In this document: positions 1 through 7,842 of the stretch, piece by piece
Layout: each line of letters begins with the position of its first letter
Position numbering within the stretch: the stretch's first letter is position 1
Source of the DNA: Mucilaginibacter rubeus
GTDB taxonomy: Bacteria > Bacteroidota > Bacteroidia > Sphingobacteriales > Sphingobacteriaceae
DNA length: 64,000 bases
NCBI RefSeq assembly: GCF_003286415.2
Contig: NZ_CP043450.1
Location: 4,340,001 to 4,404,000 of the forward strand
Direction: 5' to 3'
Made by a program: the position numbers and the translations under genes
The notes under the pieces: generated by a model
Databases searched by the model: none
Told to the model about the DNA's origin: nothing
The model's input: only the letters and a program-made list of their open reading frames with translations

Positions 1-131
1 TTCATTAACCGGCTATTTACTGCCGAAACTGTAAGCATAAATCCCTCAATTGTTGCCTGATCGCCATAAAACAAACAAATAATTTTAGTAACGCGAGCCA
101 TTCAAAACAAAAACGGAACAATCTTTATAGA

Positions 132-139
132 TATGTTTG
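132..139 (+). promoter_or_regulatory. Candidate -7 promoter element for yjbQ-like gene
   Basis: TATGTTTG matches the Bacteroidota -7 consensus TAnnTTTG and lies 26 bp before the ATG at 166. No clear -33 TTTG is visible, so this is a single-element call. Bases 1-131 hold no convincing gene. Confidence 0.4.
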
Positions 140-165
140 CAGCATCGTTATAAAGCACACTGTTT

Positions 166-588
166 ATGAAAATTGTTCAGCAAATGCTTCAGCTCAGGGA
201 ACGCAGAAGGGGTTTTCACCTCATCACCTCCGAAGTGGCCAATGCACTACCACAGCTACATGAGTTTAAAACCGGCATTTGCCAGGTATTTATACAGCAT
301 ACTTCGGCCTCATTAACCATTAATGAAAATGCCGACCCTACCGTACGGCAGGACTTTGAAATGTACTTTAGTAAAGCTGTACCAGAAAACGACCCGGATT
401 ATTTACATGATGACGAAGGGCCCGATGATATGCCCGCTCATTTGAAGGCGGCTATGCTGGGCAGTTCGGTAACTATCCCTATCCGCAACGGCAGGCTTGC
501 CTTAGGTATGTGGCAGGGTATTTATCTGTGCGAACACCGTAACCATGGCGGCAACCGCATGCTGATCATAACCGCCTGGGGAGAATAA
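166..588 (+). CDS. YjbQ/UPF0047 family protein (secondary thiamine-phosphate synthase-like)
   Basis: A 140-residue single-domain protein of the YjbQ (UPF0047) family. The full family length is present. Typical segments are the early GFHLIT strand, the IQHTSASLTINENADP block near residues 45-60, the DDEGPDDMPAHLKAAMLGSS block near 80-100, and a C-terminal stretch with GMWQGIYLCEHRNHGG. The His and Asp/Glu residues in these blocks form the presumed metal or phosphate site of the trimeric fold. Family members can make thiamine phosphate when overexpressed, but their physiological role is unsettled. No signal peptide, so cytoplasmic. Monocistronic, with the next gene 168 bp away. The family call is firm and the reaction is not. 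Confidence 0.88.
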   Translation: MKIVQQMLQLRERRRGFHLITSEVANALPQLHEFKTGICQVFIQHTSASLTINENADPTVRQDFEMYFSKAVPENDPDYLHDDEGPDDMPAHLKAAMLGSSVTIPIRNGRLALGMWQGIYLCEHRNHGGNRMLIITAWGE

Positions 589-718
589 AATAATTATAAA
601 TAGCATTTATGATTGTAAAAAGGACAATTAATTTACACATTTGACTAACTATTGTAAATTAATACTTTTTTAACCGGTATAACCCGGCAAATTTGTCGGC
701 TTATATCAAATGTTATTT

Positions 719-726
719 TATATTTG
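719..726 (+). promoter_or_regulatory. Candidate promoter for Nudix-type regulator
   Basis: TATATTTG (719-726) fits TAnnTTTG. A TTTG at 692-695, 23 bp upstream, could be the -33 element. The ATG at 756 is 30 bp downstream. The AT-rich stretch 600-700 may hold operator sites, but no clear dyad was seen. Confidence 0.4.
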
Positions 727-755
727 TTTTTACCATAAATTTATTACTGTTATAA

Positions 756-1457
756 ATGCTCAAGTACTCCAAGCAAACAAGGTTATTATTAGCTGTTGAT
801 TGTATCATTTTTGGCTTTGATGGCGAAGTTTTAAAAATTTTACTGATAAAAAGAGGTTTTCAGCCTGAAAAGGGAAACTGGAGTTTAATGGGCGGCTTTG
901 TTCAGCCCGATGAAAGCCTTGACCAAAGTGCCAATCGCATTCTGAAGCAGCTAACAGGCCTGGAGGGCGTGTATCTTGAACAGTTATATACTTTTGGACA
1001 GCCCCAGCGCGATCCTATTGAGCGTACAGTATCAGTAGCGTACTTTGCACTGGTTGATATCCATAAATACGAAGCCCAGATCAGCGACGATTACCAGGCC
1101 GAATGGTTTCAGCTTAAACGTGCCCCCAAACTGATATTTGACCAGCAGGAAATGGTTGAGCAAGCTCGCAAACGCATCCGTTATAAGGCGGCTATGCACC
1201 CTATTTTATTTGAGCTTTTGCCTACCAAGTTTACCATTCCTCAATTACAAACCCTTTACGAAAGTGTGTTTAATACCACAATTGATAAACGCAACTTTAG
1301 CAAAAGGGTACTGGCCACCGGCCTGCTTATTAAACTGGCAGATAAAGATAAGGCAGGCTCAAAACGAGGTGCTTATTACTACCAGCTAAACATGCAAAAC
1401 TACTATGCCAAATTCCAGGCGTTTATGAACTTTATTCCTAATCCCGATTCTTTATAA
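756..1457 (+). CDS. NrtR-like transcriptional regulator: degenerate Nudix domain plus winged helix
   Basis: A 233-residue, two-part protein with an N-terminal Nudix-fold domain (about 1-140) and a C-terminal winged-helix DNA-binding domain (about 150-225, including FTIPQLQTLYESVF and KRNFSKRVLATGLL). The Nudix box is present in outline (G47, E53, R61, G68), but the catalytic REUxEE glutamates are replaced: I62, Q65 and L66 stand where Glu is expected. It should therefore bind a ligand without hydrolysing it. This is the pattern of NrtR (NAD metabolism) and of the Bacteroides AraR-type Nudix regulators (pentose sensing). No NAD or sugar operon is adjacent, so the ligand cannot be named. Autoregulation is plausible. 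Confidence 0.85.
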   Translation: MLKYSKQTRLLLAVDCIIFGFDGEVLKILLIKRGFQPEKGNWSLMGGFVQPDESLDQSANRILKQLTGLEGVYLEQLYTFGQPQRDPIERTVSVAYFALVDIHKYEAQISDDYQAEWFQLKRAPKLIFDQQEMVEQARKRIRYKAAMHPILFELLPTKFTIPQLQTLYESVFNTTIDKRNFSKRVLATGLLIKLADKDKAGSKRGAYYYQLNMQNYYAKFQAFMNFIPNPDSL

Positions 1458-1670
1458 GCTTTTGCAGGTAAAACGTTCAACTTAAACTAAATAATATATC
1501 AACAATATCCGCAGTTTATACCTGCCGATAACTGGATAATGCTGTGCAACAGTTTAATTAACCGTAGCCAATTCTTATTTTATTTAATATTTTCCAACCA
1601 TACTGTTTTTTGATACGTATAACGGCTTAGGCTAAATTTAAACCCAAAGCCTGTTTGCTGATATCCGTTG

Positions 1671-3536
1671 ATGAAAAAAACCTTAAGCTTTTTAGTATTG
1701 CTACTTCTTGCTGTATCCGTGTGTTTCGGCCAGTCGAGGGAAGTTAATAAGCTAAAAAAAGACCTGCCTTTAATTCACGATAGTACTAAGTATGTAAACG
1801 CGCTTAACCGGCTGGGCATGCTGATGTACGAACAAAACATCGACAGTGCTTTTTACTATGCTAAAAAAGCCAGAAGCATAGCCGAGCGGCTTAACTACAA
1901 AGCAGGCAAAGCCGATGCCCTTAACGCTATAGGTATTGTTTACGACCTCAAGGGCAACCTGCAGCTTTCGCTGCGCTATTACAATGAAGCTTATAACCTG
2001 TATAAAGAGTTAAATGACACCTCAAACACGATACAGGGATTAATGAATATTGGCCTGGTATTTAACGAAAAGAGGGAGGATAAAAAAGCGATTAACTTTT
2101 TTAAGCGGGCAATAAACATGGGTAAAACCCTGCAGCGCGATTCTATCATGTCGCTGGTATTATGCAATTACCTGCTCTTGTACCCGGAGCAGATCCCTAA
2201 AGATTCGGTTGAGATTTATTTAGATAAAGCCCGCGAAATAGGCACCAGGTTTAAAGATAACCGGATGCTGGTTGAAGCCGACCAGGTACAAGGCTTATTA
2301 TACCTGCAAAACAACGAACGCGAAAAAGGTGCTGCGTTGTTACAAAAAGCTGTGAATAATGGCCTGACCATGGAGCTCTATTACCTGAGCCTTGACATAG
2401 TGATGAACCTTGGCGATCTGTACCTGGAACCTAATATCAACAAAGCCATTGACTATTATAAACAAGGACTTTCCATAGCCGAAAAAAGCGGTTATCATTA
2501 TTACGAAAAGATCTTCGGAAAAAAACTGTATGATATCTATATCGCTCAAAACAACCTGCCTGAGGTACAGCGTTATAGTTCAAAACTGTTGAAATTATAT
2601 GACGATGAAGAGAAATATACCAATACATCGGGCTTTGATTATATTGATTATGCCCTGAAAGACCAGCAATTGGAAGCCATCACCATCCGGAGCCAGAACA
2701 GGCAGGTATTGGCCATTGTGCTGGGGATTTTATTCATAATTACCGCTGTTACTGTAATATTCACCTATCGTTTATATCGCCTCAAGAAAAAGCACGGCCA
2801 AACATTGGAAGAGCTTAACCGTACCGTTCAACTCAGGAACGAGAAACTGGAAATAGACCATGAATTTAACAACCGCTTGGTATCTATCCTGGCGCATGAT
2901 TTCAGGCAACCCATAGGTGCACTCAAAACACTGGCAACGGTATTAAAAGACGCTGATTCGTTTACCCGGGATGAGTTAATGGAACTGGTTGATACCATGG
3001 AGCATTCATCCAATATTTCGCTGGAAATTTTTGAGAACATTTTGCAATGGATCAAGCAGCAGCTATCGGGTTTTGACTATAAAGCCGTTCCGCTGCCATT
3101 AAAGGAGCTTATTGATGAAGCCATCCAACCTTTTAACCTCATAAGCGAAGATCATAAGCTTAAGCTGATAAATGCAGTTGATCCCTCAATTATTATTCAT
3201 GCCGATAAAGAACTGGTACAGTTTATACACCGCAACTTTATACATAACGCCATCAAGTTTTCGCCCGATAATTCAACCGTTACCATAAGCGCGTCGAGTG
3301 ATAAGGATGTAACCGTTTGCGTACAGGATGAAGGCAAAGGTATCTCGCCAGATAAACTTCAGCTGCTGTTTAATTTTAAAGCCAATATGCAGTACAGCAA
3401 CGAAAAGGAAAAAGGCGCCGGCGTGGCCCTCATGATCTGTAAGGATTTTACCGAAAAAATGAACGGCCGCATTTGGGTGGAGAATAACCGTATAAAGGGC
3501 GCGGCTTTCTGTTACTCCCTGCCTAACGTTCGTTGA
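1671..3536 (+). CDS. TPR-containing membrane sensor histidine kinase
   Basis: Start taken at ATG 1671, directly after a TTG, because it begins the signal peptide MKKTLSFLVLLLLAVSVCFG. The periplasmic part (about 20-340) is made of tetratricopeptide-like helices (NALNAIGIVYDLKGN, GLMNIGLVFNEKRE). One transmembrane helix follows near residues 345-370 (LAIVLGILFIITAVTVIF), then a short coiled coil, HisKA with phospho-acceptor His in SILAHDFRQP, and HATPase_c with N box FIHNAIKFSP and G box DEGKGIS. There is no receiver domain and no response regulator next door, so it is an orphan kinase. Periplasmic TPR kinases are common in Bacteroidota. The signal is unknown. Monocistronic. Confidence 0.88.
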   Translation: MKKTLSFLVLLLLAVSVCFGQSREVNKLKKDLPLIHDSTKYVNALNRLGMLMYEQNIDSAFYYAKKARSIAERLNYKAGKADALNAIGIVYDLKGNLQLSLRYYNEAYNLYKELNDTSNTIQGLMNIGLVFNEKREDKKAINFFKRAINMGKTLQRDSIMSLVLCNYLLLYPEQIPKDSVEIYLDKAREIGTRFKDNRMLVEADQVQGLLYLQNNEREKGAALLQKAVNNGLTMELYYLSLDIVMNLGDLYLEPNINKAIDYYKQGLSIAEKSGYHYYEKIFGKKLYDIYIAQNNLPEVQRYSSKLLKLYDDEEKYTNTSGFDYIDYALKDQQLEAITIRSQNRQVLAIVLGILFIITAVTVIFTYRLYRLKKKHGQTLEELNRTVQLRNEKLEIDHEFNNRLVSILAHDFRQPIGALKTLATVLKDADSFTRDELMELVDTMEHSSNISLEIFENILQWIKQQLSGFDYKAVPLPLKELIDEAIQPFNLISEDHKLKLINAVDPSIIIHADKELVQFIHRNFIHNAIKFSPDNSTVTISASSDKDVTVCVQDEGKGISPDKLQLLFNFKANMQYSNEKEKGAGVALMICKDFTEKMNGRIWVENNRIKGAAFCYSLPNVR

Positions 3537-3642
3537 TATACTATTGTAATTTTTAAATTACCCACTGGTAAGCAGTAGTTTAAGTTCGTAAATTTCGGGG
3601 GCAAATGCTTTTGCTATAAACCTGTTATAAAACCTATAATTT

Positions 3643-4515
3643 ATGAAAAAGTACTTATTACTGTTTGCAGCGTTGCTGCTTTCTGCTTATTCCTTTGCCC
3701 AGCAAATCCCCGTCCGCTGGGACGAGCTTGTTGCTTCTGATTTTCCGGCAGCACTCGAAAAATCTTCAAAAACCTGTATCCTGCCTATCGGCATCCTCGA
3801 AAAACATGGTCCCCACTCCCCGCTCGGCACCGACCTGATCCATGTACGTGAATGGGCGGCGCACGCGGTTAAATCTGAATATGCCGTGGTATTTCCTGAT
3901 TATTTTTACGGGCAGATCAATGAAGCCCGTCACCAACCCGGAACATTCGCCCTGCCAAGCAAAGTGATCTGGGATTTGCTGGAAGCCACCTGCGACGAGA
4001 TTGCCCGCAATGGCTTTGATAAAATAGTAATCCTGAACGGACACGGCGGAAACCCGGAGTTTATTCAGTTTTTTATGCAATCCTTACTCAACAAAAGGCA
4101 TAATTACGCGGTGTATTTTTACAACCCGCATGGTGCCGATAAAGAATACACAGATCAATACCGCAAAATGCATAAATCGGCAATTGAGGGAGATCAACAT
4201 GCCGGTGAAAGTGAAACCGCCTCAATGCTATATTACCGTCCTGATTTAATGAAGATGGACAGGGCTGCATCGCAATCGGGCGAAAACCAACACCGTTTAA
4301 ACCTAACCAATGTTTATACCCCCATCTGGTGGTATGCCGCTTACCCCAACCACTATGCGGGCGAAGGCGCTAAAGCCACACCGGAGTTTGGTAAATTTAT
4401 AGCAGAGCATGAAATAGCCAGCTTTATCCAGGCCCTTAAAGCAATCAAGGCAGATACCAGCACCATTAAACTGCAAAACGAGTTTTTTGACAAAGTGGAT
4501 GCGTTGAATAAGTAA
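3643..4515 (+). CDS. Secreted creatininase-family amidohydrolase
   Basis: A 290-residue protein with signal peptide MKKYLLLFAALLLSAYSFAQ, so exported. The creatininase fold is shown by LPIGILEKHGPHSPLGTDL (metal-binding Glu, His and Asp), the glycine-rich VILNGHGGNPEF loop, and GDQHAGESETASMLYYRPDL carrying further His/Glu ligands. Family members are Zn/Mn-dependent amidohydrolases acting on creatinine, formamide-type or mycofactocin-type substrates. The substrate here cannot be deduced. The secreted form is frequent in Bacteroidota and differs from cytosolic creatininase. It ends against the inverted repeat at 4525-4616, which separates it from the convergent clpP-like gene. Confidence 0.85.
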   Translation: MKKYLLLFAALLLSAYSFAQQIPVRWDELVASDFPAALEKSSKTCILPIGILEKHGPHSPLGTDLIHVREWAAHAVKSEYAVVFPDYFYGQINEARHQPGTFALPSKVIWDLLEATCDEIARNGFDKIVILNGHGGNPEFIQFFMQSLLNKRHNYAVYFYNPHGADKEYTDQYRKMHKSAIEGDQHAGESETASMLYYRPDLMKMDRAASQSGENQHRLNLTNVYTPIWWYAAYPNHYAGEGAKATPEFGKFIAEHEIASFIQALKAIKADTSTIKLQNEFFDKVDALNK

Positions 4516-4524
4516 AAGTTAGAT

Positions 4525-4616
4525 AAAAAATGTCATTGCGCGAAGCAATCGCATGCTATACAGGGCGGTTATACCTCCGTGCGATTGCCGCGCTTCGCTC
4601 GCAATGACATTTTTTA
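4525..4616. repeat. Imperfect inverted repeat of the GTCATTGCG family
   Basis: The left arm (4525-4553, containing AATGTCATTGCGCGAAGCAA) pairs with the right arm (4580-4616, containing GCTTCGCTCGCAATGACATT). It sits exactly between convergent stop codons (4515 and 4620) and would act as a bidirectional transcript end. Its loop holds CTATACAGGGCG (4556-4567), which also occurs, inverted, in the loop of the repeat at 9040-9125. The two copies are therefore related elements and not chance palindromes. Confidence 0.8.
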
Positions 4617-4619
4617 ATG

Positions 4620-5315
4620 TTACTCCTCCTTCCCTCCCAACACCTCATCTATCATTCCAAAAGCTTTGGCTTCTTTGGCTATCATCCAGTAATCCCTGTC
4701 AGATACCTCGTGGATCCGTTCATAGCTTTGGCCGCTGTGTTTGGCTGCTATTTCATAAAGTTCCCTTTTCATTTTGGCTATCTGTATAGCAGCTATTTCA
4801 ATATCCGACTCCTGCCCCTGAGCTCCGCCCGATGGTTGGTGAAGCATCACCCTTGAGTGTGGTAACGCTGCCCGCTTGCCGTGGGCACCGGCACAAAGTA
4901 ACGTGGAAGCCATGGAGGCGGCCATGCCGGTGCAAATGGTAGCAACATCGGGCGAGATAAATTGCATGGTATCATAGATCCCCAGTCCGGCGTATACCGA
5001 ACCACCCGGCGAATTGATATAGATCTGGATATCCTTTTTGGCATCGGCCGATTGCAGGAACAGTAATTGCGCCTGGATAATGTTGGCCACCTGTTCATCT
5101 ATCGCAGTACCCAGGAAAATAATTCTGTCCATCATCAGCCTCGAAAAAACATCCATTTGCGAAATGTTCATCTGGCGCTCTTCCATAATGTAAGGCGTCA
5201 TACCCATGTTTATTTTGCTGTTATTTACCTGCGCAATAAACTTGTCGACATGTAAACTTTGGACACGGCGGTGCCCCACCGCGTATTTGCGGAACTCATT
5301 TTGATTGATATTCAT
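4620..5315 (-). CDS. clpP: ATP-dependent Clp protease proteolytic subunit
   Basis: A 231-residue ClpP serine peptidase. The catalytic triad is visible: Ser in CTGMAASMAST, His in RVMLHQPSGG, Asp in VSDRDYWM. The core DRIIFLGTAIDEQVANIIQAQLLFL and IYINSPGGSVYAG are typical of the family. An N-terminal stretch of about 30 residues precedes the conserved core, as often seen in Bacteroidota. It forms the degradation chamber with a ClpX/ClpA-type ATPase. It lies 12 bp downstream of a small anti-sigma-like ORF and a sigma factor on the same strand. This is not the usual tig-clpP-clpX arrangement, which suggests co-expression with the sigma unit or a second ClpP copy. Confidence 0.92.
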   Translation of the reverse strand: MNINQNEFRKYAVGHRRVQSLHVDKFIAQVNNSKINMGMTPYIMEERQMNISQMDVFSRLMMDRIIFLGTAIDEQVANIIQAQLLFLQSADAKKDIQIYINSPGGSVYAGLGIYDTMQFISPDVATICTGMAASMASTLLCAGAHGKRAALPHSRVMLHQPSGGAQGQESDIEIAAIQIAKMKRELYEIAAKHSGQSYERIHEVSDRDYWMIAKEAKAFGMIDEVLGGKEE

Positions 5316-5327
5316 AAAATTTAGCTT

Positions 5328-5600
5328 TTAGCGTTTGCGAAATAAACGCATGATCTTTTGCCTGAAACCTTCGTGCTCGGGCTGACTGAATAGTTTTTGA
5401 TGCACGGCCTCAATCTCGGCCCTGAAATTATTACGACCGTATTGCTGCACCAGGCTAAGGGTTTGCTGATGCCAAATCACCTCTTGTTTAAGTTCGGGAT
5501 TGATGATCAGTTTGGCTTCGAACAACAGCGTTTCATCAGGTGCGGCCTGTCCGAGCACATGATCATCAATGGCCTTTATCTCATTCAATGAAGTCCTCAT
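5328..5600 (-). CDS. Small soluble anti-sigma-like protein
   Basis: 90 residues with no membrane segment. The N-terminus (IDDHVLGQAAPDETLLFEAKLIINPELKQEV) resembles the first helices of Bacteroidota anti-sigma domains, which read roughly like IDDYLLGKLSPEE. The rest is charged helix ending in a basic tail (MRLFRKR). It overlaps the upstream sigma-factor gene by 20 bp, a layout typical of translationally coupled sigma/anti-sigma pairs. There are no zinc-binding Cys/His residues. Calling it the cognate anti-sigma is inferred from context and weak sequence resemblance. Confidence 0.5.
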   Translation of the reverse strand: MRTSLNEIKAIDDHVLGQAAPDETLLFEAKLIINPELKQEVIWHQQTLSLVQQYGRNNFRAEIEAVHQKLFSQPEHEGFRQKIMRLFRKR

Positions 5601-6132
5601 AAGCCAGTGATTGTTCTTTAACTGTTTCCCTTACTTTCTCAATACATTTGTATTTCTGCACAGTAGCCGAGCGCTCACTACCATAACCAAATAACACTGC
5701 GAGCTCGTTCATTGATAGTTTGTGGTAGTAAAAAGCACTTAGCAACTCCATGCACTTTTTACCGGCAGTTTCCAGGTAGCGCATCAACTTATTGGTCGAT
5801 GGTTGTTCTTCGGCTTCATCGCTGATGTCAAACCCATAACTATCAAGCGGCAGATTGTTATTATCATCCCTGAACTTTTTAAACCAAAGGTGTTTGGCTA
5901 TACCCAACAGGTAAGCTGTTTCAGTGGTATTTAAGGAAAGTTCGCCGGTAGTTGTTTTCTCATAATAGATAACAAGCGCATCCTGAAACACATCTTTTGC
6001 ATCATCAAAAGAGCCGCCCATTTTGCTTACATATTTTGCCACCGCAGGGAAAGCGCTTTTGTAAAGCGCTGTAATGAGTTTTTCCCTTTGCATTACCGGT
6101 TCGTCAAAAACTATCTCATTTGCCATGATCAT
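5581..6132 (-). CDS. Sigma-70 family (ECF-type) RNA polymerase sigma factor
   Basis: 183 residues. Region 2 lies near residues 25-100 (SFDDAKDVFQDALVIYYEK, then the AYLLGIAKHLWFKKFR -10-binding helix). Region 4 lies near 125-175 (LLSAFYYHKLSMNELAVLFGYGSERSATVQKYKCIEKV, a helix-turn-helix). Two in-frame ATGs (6132 and 6126) are possible. It heads a probable operon with the small anti-sigma-like gene (20-bp overlap) and clpP. The sigma domain is clear. Control of clpP by it is inference. Confidence 0.82.
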   Translation of the reverse strand: MIMANEIVFDEPVMQREKLITALYKSAFPAVAKYVSKMGGSFDDAKDVFQDALVIYYEKTTTGELSLNTTETAYLLGIAKHLWFKKFRDDNNNLPLDSYGFDISDEAEEQPSTNKLMRYLETAGKKCMELLSAFYYHKLSMNELAVLFGYGSERSATVQKYKCIEKVRETVKEQSLAYEDFIE

Positions 6133-6204
6133 TGCGTTTAATAGTAAGTGCGCAAAACAGATGATATATCACCGTGAATTTAGAAAAAATATTGCCTCAC
6201 CCAA

Positions 6205-6223
6205 CCCTCTCCTTTGGAGAGGG
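6205..6223. repeat. CCCTCTCC/GGAGAGGG hairpin, dispersed-repeat type
   Basis: A perfect 8-bp inverted repeat with a 3-base TTT loop, embedded in the phrase CTCACCCAACCCTCTCC. A degenerate half copy (TTTTCTTTGGAGAAG) follows near 6257. It lies in the divergent gap between the sigma factor and aspartate kinase, so it is not placed as a terminator. Similar phrases recur between genes in related genomes from general knowledge; copy number was not checked. Confidence 0.5.
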
Positions 6224-6408
6224 CTTCTTTCTTCGCCAAAAAAAGATGCTAAACCCTTTTCTTTGGAGAAGCAGGACAATGCTCTTTAAATTAAATTACC
6301 GATAAGCAGTTTAAAACGCTATTTTTAGCGCCTCAAATATTGATGCTTGAAAATCAGCAAAATGATATTATCAAACATCAATTCAAACAAGGTAACAGCA
6401 ACATAAAA

Positions 6409-7719
6409 ATGAAAGTTTTAAAATTTGGTGGGACATCAGTAGGTAGCCCCGCCCGGATGAAAGCGCTGCTTGACATCATTAACCCGGCCGAGCGCCAGGT
6501 GGTGGTGCTATCGGCAGTGTCAGGCACAACAAACAGCCTCGTAGAAATTGGACAAGCATACATCGCCGGCGATAAGAAGAAGGCGGCACAGCTTATTACT
6601 ATCCTGAAGGATAAGTACGAAATTTTTATTAAGGAATTGTTTGTCAAGCCCGAGTTTTTAGCCCAGGGCAAAGAGGTTATCGACTACCATTTTTCGTTGC
6701 TGAGCAATCTGGCTAATGACCTGTTTACCAATATCGAAGATAAGATCATTGTTGCACAGGGCGAACTGCTGTCAACAACTCTTTATCATGTTTATTTAAA
6801 GGAGATTGGCGTACCATCGGTACTGCTGCCTGCTTTGGATTTTATGAAAATAGATGAGGATAACGAGCCTATTGTTGATCACATTACCGAAAACCTGCTT
6901 CCATTGCTTGATAAACACCCGGAAGTGAACCTGTTTATTACCCAGGGTTATATTTGCCGCAACGCTTACGGCGAAATTGATAACCTGCGTCGCGGTGGTA
7001 GCGACTATACCGCATCACTGATTGGTGCAGGTATCCGCAGCGAAGAGGTACAGATCTGGACGGATATTGACGGCATGCACAATAACGATCCTCGGATTGT
7101 TAAAGGTACTCAGCCCATAGCCCAGTTGTCATTTGATGAGGCCGCCGAGTTAGCTTATTTTGGTGCGAAGATCCTGCACCCGCAGAGTGTTTTCCCTGCC
7201 CAGAAATACAAGATCCCTGTTCGTTTACTAAACACCATGGATCCTAAAGCTCAGGGAACCCTGATCACCAACACCAGCGAAAAGGACAAGATCAAATCTA
7301 TTGCCGCTAAAGATGCCATTACCGCTATCAAGATCCAATCGAGCAGGATGCTTTTGGCCCACGGCTTTTTACGCAAGGTATTTGAAGTGTTTGAGCGCTA
7401 TAAAACATCAATAGATATGATCACCACGTCAGAGGTTGGTGTATCCGTAACTATTGATGATACTACTTACCTTGGCGATATCACCAAAGAACTAAACGCT
7501 TATGGCTCGGTAGAGATCGACGTAAACCAAACCATTATTTGTGTGGTTGGTGATTTTGGCGCCGAAAAGCATGGTTACGCGGCACGTGTGCTGGAAGCTG
7601 TTAAACATATCCCGTTGAGGATGATATCATACGGTGGCAGCGATCATAACCTATCGTTACTGGTAAAAACCGAGGATAAAATAGAAGCATTAAGGAGCTT
7701 ACATAACAGGTTGTTTTAA
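6409..7719 (+). CDS. lysC: Aspartate kinase (aspartokinase)
   Basis: Phosphorylates L-aspartate, the first step toward lysine, threonine, methionine and diaminopimelate. The start is placed at ATG 6409 (MKVLKFGGTSVGS), because the kinase motif KFGGTSVGS begins at residue 4 and the upstream extension from a TTG at 6340 is unlike the family. That gives 436 residues. The kinase domain contains LRRGGSDYTASLIGAGI and IWTDIDGMHNNDPRIV. Two C-terminal ACT domains (about 290-436) should give feedback control, probably by lysine or threonine. No homoserine dehydrogenase is fused. The lysine-branch decarboxylase follows 123 bp later on the same strand. Confidence 0.92.
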   Translation: MKVLKFGGTSVGSPARMKALLDIINPAERQVVVLSAVSGTTNSLVEIGQAYIAGDKKKAAQLITILKDKYEIFIKELFVKPEFLAQGKEVIDYHFSLLSNLANDLFTNIEDKIIVAQGELLSTTLYHVYLKEIGVPSVLLPALDFMKIDEDNEPIVDHITENLLPLLDKHPEVNLFITQGYICRNAYGEIDNLRRGGSDYTASLIGAGIRSEEVQIWTDIDGMHNNDPRIVKGTQPIAQLSFDEAAELAYFGAKILHPQSVFPAQKYKIPVRLLNTMDPKAQGTLITNTSEKDKIKSIAAKDAITAIKIQSSRMLLAHGFLRKVFEVFERYKTSIDMITTSEVGVSVTIDDTTYLGDITKELNAYGSVEIDVNQTIICVVGDFGAEKHGYAARVLEAVKHIPLRMISYGGSDHNLSLLVKTEDKIEALRSLHNRLF

Positions 7720-7724
7720 TTTCG

Positions 7725-7801
7725 GATCTCGGATTTTTGATTTCGGAATTAGGGCATTTGAAATTTTTAATTTAAACGTCAGTGCGAGGGGCCAGGCATT
7801 C
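7725..7801. repeat. Intergenic repeat remnants between lysC and lysA
   Basis: The gap contains TTCGGATCTCGGATTTTTG followed by TTTCGGAATT (simple TTCGGA-type repeats). At 7777-7801 there is a 25-base stretch beginning CGTCAGTGCGAGG, with 6 mismatches to the arm of the repeat at 9040-9066. It looks like a decayed single arm of that family. It is not a hairpin, so the two lysine genes may still be read together. Confidence 0.4.
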
Positions 7802-7842
7802 TCTGATTTGCATGGTTCAGCATGATTTGATGATATACTACA

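Noticed and set aside
1..165. Possible end of an upstream gene at the left edge
   Set aside because: Neither strand gives an open frame with protein-like content. The minus-strand ATG near 65 runs only 16 codons.
4553..4856. ORFs overlapping the inverted repeat and clpP antisense
   Set aside because: Products of the repeat and of the opposite strand of clpP, with no protein-like features.
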